Below are positions 26,817-34,973 of a stretch of 62,789 bases of DNA, piece after piece. Every line of letters begins with the position of its first letter. Positions within the stretch are counted from its first letter, which is position 1. A program made the translations under genes and the position numbers. The notes beneath the pieces were generated by a model that was given only the letters and a program-made list of their open reading frames with translations, ran no database searches and had not been told where the DNA came from. Source of the stretch: Kriegella aquimaris (GTDB lineage: Bacteria > Bacteroidota > Bacteroidia > Flavobacteriales > Flavobacteriaceae); the NCBI RefSeq assembly GCF_900103215.1, contig NZ_FNGV01000020.1, forward strand, positions 1 to 62,789. The letters are read 5' to 3'.

Positions 26817-28645
26817 AGGTCTAAATCGAATTCTTTTCGAAGAAGATCGATAGCCGGATTCTTTTCCCGAAGTTTTTCATATTTTTCTTCAGGAGTAAAG
26901 GCGAATTTCTTGGCAGTGGTCTCGTTAACCGTAATTTTCAGTCTTATATGGTAATTATTTAGCTTTAGCTTCAAATACTCCATTAACTCATACTGCTCGC
27001 GCTCGATTTCGGTTTTCATGGTGCTATTTGGCATCTCTAGCCATAGCGTGTTTTCATTTCGTAATTTCGGAGTGTCGGCACTCAAATTTGAAGCCAATAT
27101 TTTTTGGCCTTTAGCATCAATAGTTTCTACAAAATCTTTCCAATGTTGCAACATTTCCTCCTCTGTAAAAAGACTCTTGGGCAATTGGTCGGGGTCGAAT
27201 TTTACTTCTTTCTTATTAAGCTGGTGTTCTTTTTTCGCTTTTAGACTTGATAAAGAAAGTCCTGATACTTTCTTCGCAGGTACATTGATGTTTATCTTTT
27301 TGGTCTCGGGTTTTGCTTCAGGCACAGCTACTTGAATGGAAGGGGAACTTGGTACTGTATTTAATGGTTCTTCTTCTGAAATGAGTTTTGGTGCCTCTTG
27401 TTTCTCGAGTAGGGGTTCGGTTTTCTCTTCAGGAGAAGTAGTAGGGATTACTTCCTGTTCCGTAATTTTTTCCTCTTGCGGAGTTGCTATCGGTAATGTC
27501 TCGGATACCTCCTCTTTAAAATAGGAAGCTGGTACCAAATCAACTGTATTATTGGCTAATGCTAGAGATTCAGGGTTTTTTTTTTGGCCATCAAAATCGA
27601 TGGAAGCCAATTTCATGAGCGTCAGCTCGACCAGTAACCGTTGGTTCTTGCTTGTGCGATACTTTAAATCACAATCATTGGCAATATCGATGGCTTGTAG
27701 CAAAAAGCGACTTGAAGATTTTTTAGACTGCTCGAGATATTGCTGTTTTGCCGTTTCACCGACTTCTAGCAATTCTATAGTTTGTTGATGTTGGCTAACC
27801 ATGAGATCTCTAAAGTGGGAAGCAAGGCCCGAGATAAAATGATGGCCATCGAAACCGAGTGCCAAAGTCTTGTTGAACAATATCAATAATCGTGGAATAT
27901 CGTGCTTCAGTATAAGATCGGTAGCTTCAAAATAGGTGTCGTAATCGAGTACGTTTAAATTTTCAGTAACTGCTTTTCGGGTCAAATTCTTCCCGCTAAA
28001 ACTCACGACACGATCAAATATGGACAGCGCGTCACGCATCGCACCATCAGCCTTTTGTGCAATGATTTGCAGTGCATCGTCTTCAGCTACTATGCCTTGA
28101 TTTTCAGCAATGTACTTAAGATAATCCGTTGCATCTTTTACGGTAATCCTCTTAAAATCGAAAATTTGGCATCTAGAGAGTATCGTAGGAATGATTTTAT
28201 GCTTCTCGGTAGTCGCCAAAATAAAAATAGCATGCTTAGGCGGTTCTTCCAAAGTTTTCAAAAAAGCATTGAAGGCCGATTGTGATAACATGTGGACCTC
28301 ATCGATGATATAGACCTTATATTTTCCGACTTGTGGAGGAATACGCACTTGGTCGGTAAGGTTTCTGATATCGTCGACCGAATTATTCGAAGCAGCATCA
28401 AGCTCAAAAATATTGAAGGCAAAATCTTCATCTTCCTTTTGCGTACCATCTTGATTGATGTTTTTTGCCAAAATACGCGCGCAAGTGGTCTTGCCGACAC
28501 CTCGTGGTCCACAGAACAAAAGCGCCTGTGCCAAATGATTGCTTTCAATGGCATGGAGCAGAGTATTGGTAATTGCCTGTTGCCCGACAACATCTTTAAA
28601 TGTCTGGGGACGATATTTGCGTGCAGATACTACAAAAGGTTCCAC
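26813..28645 (-). CDS. dnaX: DNA polymerase III subunit gamma/tau
   Basis: The clamp-loader ATPase of the replisome. The 610-residue product has Walker A CGPRGVGKTT near 45, the LDAASN segment, Walker B YIIDEVHML and the SRCQIFDF sensor region, then a long Pro/Glu-rich linker (about 370-480) and a C-terminal domain. The four Cys of the zinc module found in E. coli DnaX between Walker A and LDAAS are absent, replaced by an acidic stretch (EDEDFAF). It ends in a four-base convergent overlap with the TMEM220-like gene. No slippery A-run frameshift site was sought in detail. Confidence 0.96.
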   Translation of the reverse strand: MEPFVVSARKYRPQTFKDVVGQQAITNTLLHAIESNHLAQALLFCGPRGVGKTTCARILAKNINQDGTQKEDEDFAFNIFELDAASNNSVDDIRNLTDQVRIPPQVGKYKVYIIDEVHMLSQSAFNAFLKTLEEPPKHAIFILATTEKHKIIPTILSRCQIFDFKRITVKDATDYLKYIAENQGIVAEDDALQIIAQKADGAMRDALSIFDRVVSFSGKNLTRKAVTENLNVLDYDTYFEATDLILKHDIPRLLILFNKTLALGFDGHHFISGLASHFRDLMVSQHQQTIELLEVGETAKQQYLEQSKKSSSRFLLQAIDIANDCDLKYRTSKNQRLLVELTLMKLASIDFDGQKKNPESLALANNTVDLVPASYFKEEVSETLPIATPQEEKITEQEVIPTTSPEEKTEPLLEKQEAPKLISEEEPLNTVPSSPSIQVAVPEAKPETKKININVPAKKVSGLSLSSLKAKKEHQLNKKEVKFDPDQLPKSLFTEEEMLQHWKDFVETIDAKGQKILASNLSADTPKLRNENTLWLEMPNSTMKTEIEREQYELMEYLKLKLNNYHIRLKITVNETTAKKFAFTPEEKYEKLREKNPAIDLLRKEFDLDL

Positions 28646-28768
28646 TTTGAGTGACTTTAATCGAGTGTTTTAGTTGTACCCGATAGGTTAATATACAAAT
28701 ATAAAAATCACATGGCATTTAGGTATTGGTTTTGTCTAGTTTCAATATTTACTTATCAACAATTCGTC

Positions 28769-28776
28769 TACCTTTG
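28769..28776 (+). promoter_or_regulatory. -7 element TACCTTTG of the RNase P RNA
   Basis: It matches TAnnTTTG and ends four bases before the RNA's first paired nucleotides. No clear -33 element is seen. Confidence 0.5.
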
Positions 28777-28780
28777 TACC

Positions 28781-29099
28781 AAGCAGGCTACCCTATCGAT
28801 TTGCCCTGAATTTTATTCAAGGCAAATAGGAAAGTCCGGACACCATAGTGCGGCATAGCGGGTAACACCCGTCGTTCGTCTTTTGACGAAAAGGACAAGT
28901 GCAACAGAAAGCAAGTACAGTTCGGCTGTAGTGAAACCAGGTAAACTCTATGCGGTGAAACGTCATGTAAATCGGTGCTTGAGGGCTGCACGCTCGAGCC
29001 GAAGGGTAGGCGGTTTGAGCCTTTGGGCAACCAAAGGTCTAGATAAATGATAGGGATTCACTTTTTAGTGAAAACAGAATCCGGCTTATGGCCTGCTTA
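28781..29099 (+). ncRNA. rnpB: RNase P RNA (type A)
   Basis: The catalytic RNA that removes tRNA 5' leaders. Conserved blocks are present in order: the first-helix strand AAGCAGGC, AGGAAAGTCCGGACACC (P4 5' side), GCAACAGAAAGCA, GAAACCAGGTAAACTC, AGATAAATGATAGGG and ACAGAATCCGGCTTATGG (P4 3' side), ending with GCCTGCTT, which pairs with the first 8 bases. Length is about 319. It lies between dnaX and rsmD, both on the opposite strand. Confidence 0.95.
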
Positions 29100-29119
29100 T
29101 TTTTAAAATGGTTACCCGA

Positions 29120-29656
29120 TCAATAGTTAAAAAAACTAAAAACGCTTCCCCCATATTTTCTTGCGTTTGAAAAATGGGCAAGGCGACTTAGGTCGGTATG
29201 TTTCGAATGTTCAATAATCAACATGCCATCTTCTAAAAGCAATTCTCGTGTAAATACAAGGTCCGGAATTTTTTCGAAATCCTCCAAAGGCATATCGTAA
29301 AAGGGGTCTGCAAAAAATATATCGGCTTTAATCGCCGTTTTCTCAAGAAATTTGAACACATCGCTCTTAATGGCATCAATTCCAAAATCAAAAGATTTGG
29401 AAGTTTGATCGATGAACTTTATACAACCAAGGTCTGTATCTACTACGGTGACTTGCTCAGACCCTCTTGAGGCAAACTCGTAAGCAATATTTCCGGTCCC
29501 CGAGAAGAGATCTACAACTGCGAGATCACTGAAGTTGTAATGATTGTTCAGAATATTAAAAAGTGCCTCTTTCGACATATCGGTCGTAGGTCGTACCGGC
29601 AATTTTTTTGGTGCCGTAATCTTTCTTCCTTTATATTTTCCTGAGATAATGCGCAT
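29120..29656 (-). CDS. rsmD: 16S rRNA (guanine-966 N2)-methyltransferase RsmD-like
   Basis: A 178-residue class I methyltransferase. It opens with MRIISGKYKGRKI, has the SAM motif VVDLFSGTGNIAYEFASRG and a catalytic motif that reads ADPFYDMP instead of the usual DPPY. RsmD methylates G966 of 16S rRNA. The start ATG overlaps the stop of the upstream DUF3822 gene by one base, so translation is coupled. The single substitution probably does not abolish activity, but that is inference. Confidence 0.9.
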   Translation of the reverse strand: MRIISGKYKGRKITAPKKLPVRPTTDMSKEALFNILNNHYNFSDLAVVDLFSGTGNIAYEFASRGSEQVTVVDTDLGCIKFIDQTSKSFDFGIDAIKSDVFKFLEKTAIKADIFFADPFYDMPLEDFEKIPDLVFTRELLLEDGMLIIEHSKHTDLSRLAHFSNARKYGGSVFSFFNY

Positions 29657-30489
29657 TATAAGGCGTTTAAAACGGTGAAATCTATAGATGCACTACCTAA
29701 ATCGGTTACGGGGTATTGCGACGAACTCGAAGGTATAAATATAGATATCAATTTAACATATTCGTAGCAGAGATGATAAATGTCATCGTCGTCGTCGATA
29801 GCGCCGAAAAGTTTCAATTGTACTTGTTCGGTATCTAGTTTTAACTGTTCCATTGTAAACAGTAAATAGTAGATGAAATCTTCTTTAGTGCCGAATTCAA
29901 AACTGTTGTAAAGCAATAGTTTTTTTTCGGAAATAACGGTGATATCCATTTGATGCTCGGCCACATGTACGTAGCATACTGGTTCTTTGGCATGGGTATG
30001 ACCATTTAATAAAGATTCTACCATCACGGTACCACTGTGCTTGAATTCAAACTCCCCGAACATGTCATAAATGTAATTGTTTATGTTCACAAAAGGAACA
30101 TAAACATTTACCATGTCATAACTATCTATTTCATCGTAAGCCAGATGATCGTTAGCTAGAATTTTAGCATTAAACTTTAAATAATTGGGCAGTTCATTGG
30201 CATCGAACAGTGATTTTGGAACTAAACTGAACAGTGTATTTCGATGAATGACGATGATTTCGGAAAACCTGTCTTGAGAAACATCGTTCTTTTTAAAAAC
30301 ACCTTGCAACTCTTTCTGCACCTCATAAGGTGTACATTGCTTTTTGAAAAAGATGCTTTCTGATGCTAATATTGTATTGCTAATAGTGTCTAAAACACAA
30401 AAAGAAAGTCCATTCAAGCTAACTTGAATGGACAGTTTATGAAAATTTTGGGTAGTTTCCCCGTTATTGTTGTTCACCTTTTTTATCAT
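29656..30489 (-). CDS. DUF3822 family protein, possibly actin-like fold
   Basis: A 277-residue protein resembling DUF3822 (start chosen at 30489, MIKKVNNNNGE; a non-ATG in-frame start at 30522 is less likely). No signal peptide. The pattern of two similar halves (LSIQVSLNGLSFCVLD near the start; CYVHVAEHQMDITVI in the second half) suggests a degenerate actin-like ATPase fold, as in PilM or GspL, but nucleotide-binding residues are not obvious. It overlaps the upstream pilin-like gene by 26 bases and rsmD by one. Function unknown. Confidence 0.75.
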   Translation of the reverse strand: MIKKVNNNNGETTQNFHKLSIQVSLNGLSFCVLDTISNTILASESIFFKKQCTPYEVQKELQGVFKKNDVSQDRFSEIIVIHRNTLFSLVPKSLFDANELPNYLKFNAKILANDHLAYDEIDSYDMVNVYVPFVNINNYIYDMFGEFEFKHSGTVMVESLLNGHTHAKEPVCYVHVAEHQMDITVISEKKLLLYNSFEFGTKEDFIYYLLFTMEQLKLDTEQVQLKLFGAIDDDDDIYHLCYEYVKLISIFIPSSSSQYPVTDLGSASIDFTVLNAL

Positions 30490-31117
30490 AGATAGGTGGC
30501 CAGTTACCACTTGTGCTAACATCTTCCAAAGATCCTACTCTTATAACGCTTCCGTTTACCTCGTCAACGCCTATCTCGGCATTTTCCTTGGCTAAAAGAT
30601 CTTTTGGTTGATCACCGAGTATTACATTCTTTTCAACTTTTGCTTCAAAAACCGGCGCTTTATAGCCGCTTCTTTCGATAATGGCTGATTTCATTTCAAA
30701 TTTTTCTCCACCCGTAGCAGTAGGTACGTTCATCATAGTTTTATAACGATCGTCGTTCTTGAAAAGTGAATCTTTTACCGAAACAAAGCCTAATGTATCG
30801 ATAAGTACCGTATCCTTAGGCATATCGATTTGAAAATTTTTGTCGAAGCGAACAAAAGAAGAATCCCTTTGCTGCGTGATGATATACTTTCCTGTATCAA
30901 CGAAACTGATTAGGTCATTAAAGTCCTTGGCGTACTTTCCGTTAACTGTTTTATAAGCTTCTTGAGAATTTCTAATGTCTTTTAAACTTGAAACTACTTT
31001 GGCAAAGCGTTGCTCCTTAACCCTGTTGAACTCTATTGGCCCAGTTACCGACTTGTAAATTAGGTAGCCCAACCCGATGCAAACAATCCAAAGTAAAATT
31101 TGTGCAATGGTCTTCAT
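30464..31117 (-). CDS. Single-span membrane protein with pilin-like N-terminal region
   Basis: A 217-residue protein with one N-terminal membrane helix (ILLWIVCIGLGYLIYKSV) and then a periplasmic part. After the helix it reads RFAKVVSSLKDIRNSQEAYK and NGKYAKDFNDLI, which resembles the alpha-1 and first-strand region of type IV pilins and pseudopilins, although no prepilin peptidase site (Gly-Phe-Thr-Leu) precedes the helix. It is the first gene of an operon with the DUF3822 protein and rsmD. Function unknown; the pilin comparison is inference. Confidence 0.7.
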   Translation of the reverse strand: MKTIAQILLWIVCIGLGYLIYKSVTGPIEFNRVKEQRFAKVVSSLKDIRNSQEAYKTVNGKYAKDFNDLISFVDTGKYIITQQRDSSFVRFDKNFQIDMPKDTVLIDTLGFVSVKDSLFKNDDRYKTMMNVPTATGGEKFEMKSAIIERSGYKAPVFEAKVEKNVILGDQPKDLLAKENAEIGVDEVNGSVIRVGSLEDVSTSGNWPPIYDKKGEQQ

Positions 31118-31150
31118 TTCTTACGTGTTAATTAGATTTAGTGGTCATCA

Positions 31151-31158
31151 CAAATCTA
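31151..31158 (-). promoter_or_regulatory. Possible -7 element TAGATTTG of the pilin-like/rsmD operon
   Basis: It matches TAnnTTTG on the minus strand, about 35 bases before the ATG. No -33 element was found. Confidence 0.35.
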
Positions 31159-31283
31159 CAATTTTTTTATAAACCTCCTAATTTTTATAAAAGGATTTTG
31201 TTATGTTTCAAATTGGGTAGTTGGTTCGTTTTTATTCTTAAGTCCTATTAAAATACACATGATCAGTGTTTTCCGTCAAATAG

Positions 31284-31315
31284 TTTGTACGAGGCGCTTC
31301 ACCTATCTATTTTTG
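31284..31315 (+). promoter_or_regulatory. Promoter of the helicase gene (TTTG-N20-TATTTTTG)
   Basis: TTTG at 31284-31287 and TATTTTTG at 31308-31315 fit the Bacteroidota consensus. Transcription should start near 31322, which rules out the in-frame start at 31285 and supports the ATG at 31381. Confidence 0.75.
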
Positions 31316-31380
31316 TTTTTCAATGGGAGGCTTGGCCTATTTCATGTTTCTGCTTAAATGATGTCTATATTTACAATTCT

Positions 31381-32820
31381 ATGAATAAGATAAACGCGGC
31401 TTCTTTTTATGCTATTCTCAAGGATAAATTTCCTCATGAGCCAACTTTAAAACAATCGGTGGCACTTGAAAAAATGGCAATTTATGTTTTGTCTGACGAA
31501 AAGGACCATGTTTTTTTACTAAAGGGATTTGCCGGTACGGGCAAAACTACCCTTGTAGGTACGCTCGTCAACAGTCTTTGGAATACAAGAATGAAAACGG
31601 TTTTATTGGCGCCTACCGGACGTGCGGCAAAAGTCATGTCGAATTACGCAAAAACCCAGGCGTTTACTATTCATAGAAAAATATATTTTCCGAAAAAACA
31701 AGGTGGTGGTGGAGTTCAATTTGTGCTCGCTCCAAACAAACATAGAAACACGATATTTATTGTCGATGAAGCATCGATGATTCCCGATGCCCCTACCGAT
31801 TCAAAATTATTTGGTAATGGGTCTTTATTAGATGATTTGATGATGTTCGTTTATTCAGGGTTCAATTGTAAATTGATATTGATAGGCGATACCGCTCAAT
31901 TACCGCCTGTGCATTTGGACCTCAGTCCGGCCTTGGATGCCGACAAATTGTCCTTGAACTATAATAAGGAGGTAATTCGGTTAGAGTTGGATGAGGTGAT
32001 GCGGCAAGCCGAAGATTCTGGGATATTGGCGAATGCTACCTTTTTGAGAGAGCAGCTTCAGGATGAATTTTTTGATTCGTTTCAATTTGACGTTACACCA
32101 TATAAAGATATTGTTCGCCTTGTCGATGGCTATGAGATACAGGAAGCCATTGATGCTTCGTACGCCCAGAACGGAAATGAAGGTACCGCACTGATAGTAC
32201 GCTCGAACAAACGCGCCAACCTATATAATAAGAATATCCGTTCCCGAATTTTATTTTTAGAAAATGAGATTGCCCCAGGAGACTATATGATGGTGGTGAA
32301 GAATAATTACTTTTGGTTGAAGCCCAATTCAGAAGCCGGCTTCATTGCCAATGGAGACATTATTGAGGTTCTAGAAATTTTTACGATTATAGACCTTTAT
32401 GGTTTCAGATTTGCCGAGGTAAAGGTGCAAATGGTGGACTACCCCAATCAAAAACCTTTCGAAACGGTACTTTTATTAGATACTATTGATGCCGTAACTC
32501 CATCACTTTCTTATGAAGATGGAAACCGACTTTATCAATCGGTTATGGAAGATTATGCTGACGAGAAGTCAAAGTATAAAAAATTTCTTGGTGTAAAATC
32601 AAATAAGTATTTTAATGCGTTACAAGTGAAATTTTCGTACGCTATAACCTGTCATAAGTCACAAGGCGGGCAATGGGATACCGTTTTTGTCGAACAACCG
32701 TATTTGCCCGATGGGGTCGATAAAGATTACTTGAGATGGTTGTATACTGCAATTACGAGAGCGAAACGGCAGTTATACCTTATAGGTTTTACCGATGATT
32801 TTTTTGTTGAATCGGAATAG
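31381..32820 (+). CDS. RecD-like ATP-dependent DNA helicase
   Basis: A 479-residue superfamily 1 helicase. The motifs are Walker A GFAGTGKTTLVG near 48, motif Ia LLAPTGRAAKVM, Walker B IVDEASMI, motif III GDTAQLPPV, the UvrD_C_2 segment YAITCHKSQGGQWD and motif VI YTAITRAKRQL. The short form without RecBC partners nearby resembles stand-alone RecD2/Pif1-like helicases involved in replication repair. The start was set by the promoter. Confidence 0.9.
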   Translation: MNKINAASFYAILKDKFPHEPTLKQSVALEKMAIYVLSDEKDHVFLLKGFAGTGKTTLVGTLVNSLWNTRMKTVLLAPTGRAAKVMSNYAKTQAFTIHRKIYFPKKQGGGGVQFVLAPNKHRNTIFIVDEASMIPDAPTDSKLFGNGSLLDDLMMFVYSGFNCKLILIGDTAQLPPVHLDLSPALDADKLSLNYNKEVIRLELDEVMRQAEDSGILANATFLREQLQDEFFDSFQFDVTPYKDIVRLVDGYEIQEAIDASYAQNGNEGTALIVRSNKRANLYNKNIRSRILFLENEIAPGDYMMVVKNNYFWLKPNSEAGFIANGDIIEVLEIFTIIDLYGFRFAEVKVQMVDYPNQKPFETVLLLDTIDAVTPSLSYEDGNRLYQSVMEDYADEKSKYKKFLGVKSNKYFNALQVKFSYAITCHKSQGGQWDTVFVEQPYLPDGVDKDYLRWLYTAITRAKRQLYLIGFTDDFFVESE

Positions 32821-32871
32821 ATTAAATTCGTAGTGCCTAAAAGCTGATGTTACGTTCCCTAAATAATAAAG

Positions 32872-33441
32872 ATGACCTCTGAAACGATTATAAGTATTTT
32901 TCTTGGTATTGGGCTAGCAGCTTCGGTAGGCTTCAGAGTATTTTTACCATTGTTTGCCCTTAGTTTGGCCTCGTATTTTGATGTATGGGAGTTAAATCAG
33001 AGTTGGCAATGGATCGGAAGTCTTGCTGCGGTAATCGCTCTGGGAGTAGCTACCATATTTGAAATCTTTGCTTATTTTATTCCCTTTGTTGATAATATGT
33101 TAGACAGTTTGGCGATTCCTTTGGCAGCAATTGCAGGAACGGCCGTTATGGTATCTACGGTGGCTAATTTAGATCCTGTGGTCACATGGTCTTTGGCGAT
33201 TATAGCAGGTGGTGGTACGGCAACGGCCATAAAAGGGGCAGGGGCGACCGGACGTCTGGCCTCAACGGCTACAACGGGCGGTTTAGCAAACCCGATTGTT
33301 TCTACTGCTGAAACAGGAACGGCCCTAGTGATTACGGCGGCCTCTATTTTTGCGCCTATTCTTGCCGCCGTCTTAGTTATCATAATTCTTGTTATTATAT
33401 TCAGAATATATCGGAAATTGCGCCCCCGAATAGATACCTAA
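32872..33441 (+). CDS. DUF4126 family membrane protein
   Basis: A 189-residue polytopic protein with about four to five hydrophobic segments, rich in Ala, Gly and Val, including GLAASVGFRVFLPLFALSLA, AGTAVMVSTVANLDP and GGGTATAIKGAGATGR, the pattern of DUF4126. It ends in a basic tail (IYRKLRPRID). It is 51 bases after the helicase gene. Function unknown; no enzyme motif is visible. Confidence 0.8.
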   Translation: MTSETIISIFLGIGLAASVGFRVFLPLFALSLASYFDVWELNQSWQWIGSLAAVIALGVATIFEIFAYFIPFVDNMLDSLAIPLAAIAGTAVMVSTVANLDPVVTWSLAIIAGGGTATAIKGAGATGRLASTATTGGLANPIVSTAETGTALVITAASIFAPILAAVLVIIILVIIFRIYRKLRPRIDT

Positions 33442-33547
33442 GGTTTCAAAAATATAAATTCGGGATTAAATTTTTAATCAAAAATGACCAAATTTAGTGG
33501 ATCATAACCCGAAACATTTTTTATCTAAAACAAGTAAAAGAAAATAA

Positions 33548-34276
33548 GTGAAAACGATAGCAATGATACCCGCTCGGTACGCGGCGTCTAGATTTCCTGC
33601 AAAGTTGATGCAAGATTTGTCGGGTAAACCTGTGATATTACGAACCTACGAGGCGGCAGTAAACGCCAATTTGTTCGACGATGTTTATGTGGTCACCGAT
33701 AGTAAGGTGATTTTTGATACGATTACCAGTGCCGGTGGACAGGCGATTATGAGTATAAAGGAACATGACTGTGGCAGCGATAGAATAGCGGAAGCGGTGG
33801 CTGACATGGAAGTGGATGTTATCGTAAATGTTCAGGGAGATGAACCTTTTACAGAAAGAAAGAGTTTGGAAAGGCTTTTAGAGGTCTTCGAAAACGATAG
33901 TACGAAAGAGATTGATTTAGCTTCTTTAATGGTTCGAATTACTGATGAGGATGAAATAAGTAACCCCAATACGGTAAAAGTAATCGTTGATAATGGAAAC
34001 TTTGCATTGTACTTCTCGCGTTCTCCGATTCCATATCACAGGGCTAAAGAGGTAACACCTATTTACTATAAGCACAAGGGTGTTTATGCTTTTCGAAAAA
34101 GTGCACTTATGGATTTTCATCGTCTGCCGATGCTTCCTTTAGAGGCTATAGAAAAAATCGAGGCCATTCGGTATTTGGAATATGGAAAGAAAATAAAAAT
34201 GATCGAGACCACGGTTAGTGGTATAGAAATCGATACACCTGAAGACTTGGTAAGGGCGAAAAAAGCATGGAAATAG
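33548..34276 (+). CDS. kdsB: 3-deoxy-manno-octulosonate cytidylyltransferase
   Basis: Activates Kdo (or 8-amino-Kdo) with CTP to CMP-Kdo for lipopolysaccharide inner-core synthesis. The 242-residue product starts at a GTG and has [16 protein letters not shown], the NVQGDEPF motif near 97, [10 protein letters not shown] and the [10 protein letters not shown] segment near the end. It overlaps the following HAD gene by ten bases, and a KdnB-like gene comes next, so the preferred substrate may be 8-amino-3,8-dideoxy-manno-octulosonate. Sequence alone does not settle the substrate. Confidence 0.96.
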   Translation: MKTIAMIPARYAASRFPAKLMQDLSGKPVILRTYEAAVNANLFDDVYVVTDSKVIFDTITSAGGQAIMSIKEHDCGSDRIAEAVADMEVDVIVNVQGDEPFTERKSLERLLEVFENDSTKEIDLASLMVRITDEDEISNPNTVKVIVDNGNFALYFSRSPIPYHRAKEVTPIYYKHKGVYAFRKSALMDFHRLPMLPLEAIEKIEAIRYLEYGKKIKMIETTVSGIEIDTPEDLVRAKKAWK

Positions 34277-34965
34277 ATTATAGCAATATTAAGGTTATCG
34301 CTTTCGATGCCGATGATACTTTATGGGTAAACGAGACCTATTTTAGGAAAGCGGAAGAACAATTCGCCGATTTACTCGAGAAGTATGAGACTAAGAACAA
34401 AATAGATCAAGAACTGTTTAGAATGGAGATGAAAAACTTGGACCTTTATGGCTATGGCATAAAAGGATTCGTGCTTTCCATGATAGAATCGGCCTTGCAA
34501 TTATCGAACAACCGGGTTTCGCAGGCCACGATTTCCGATATTTTGGATATCGGCAGAAAAATGATTCTACATCCAGTGGAACTTTTGGAAGGCGTAAAAG
34601 AGGTTTTGAGGAAATTGAACGGTGACTATCGCCTTATCGTTTTGACCAAAGGTGATTTATTGGATCAAGAGAGAAAGCTAGAAAATTCGGGCCTATCGAA
34701 ATATTTTCACCATGTCGAAGTTCTAAGCGACAAAAAAGAAGAAAACTATATAAATTTGTTGGATCATTTAGAAATTGATGTAAAAGAGTTCTTGATGATA
34801 GGCAATTCTTTAAAATCAGATGTGCTGCCTATTGTTAATATTGGTGCAAAGGCTGTGCACGTACCTTTTCACACTACTTGGAAACATGAAGAGGTGTTGG
34901 TTGAAGATGAGCACGGTGATTACCTTACGATTAATAAATTGACAGATATTCTGAAGTACTTTTAA
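34267..34965 (+). CDS. HAD-superfamily hydrolase
   Basis: A 232-residue phosphatase-like protein with motif [10 protein letters not shown] near 11, motif II VLTKGD near 126, a helical cap between them and motif [13 protein letters not shown] near 178. The cap distinguishes it from KdsC, the capless Kdo-8-phosphate phosphatase. It overlaps kdsB by ten bases and ends eight bases before the KdnB-like gene, so a role in the same sugar pathway is possible but not shown. Confidence 0.88.
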   Translation: MEIDYSNIKVIAFDADDTLWVNETYFRKAEEQFADLLEKYETKNKIDQELFRMEMKNLDLYGYGIKGFVLSMIESALQLSNNRVSQATISDILDIGRKMILHPVELLEGVKEVLRKLNGDYRLIVLTKGDLLDQERKLENSGLSKYFHHVEVLSDKKEENYINLLDHLEIDVKEFLMIGNSLKSDVLPIVNIGAKAVHVPFHTTWKHEEVLVEDEHGDYLTINKLTDILKYF

Positions 34966-34973
34966 GGCGGATT

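Noticed and set aside
28258-28654. Long ORFs on both strands over the 5' end of dnaX
   Set aside because: Their translations lack any domain pattern and overlap the well-supported dnaX frame. They are shadows of its codon usage.
28781-29099. A minus-strand ORF across 28788-29030
   Set aside because: The region matches RNase P RNA in all conserved blocks on the plus strand, so the ORF is not a gene.
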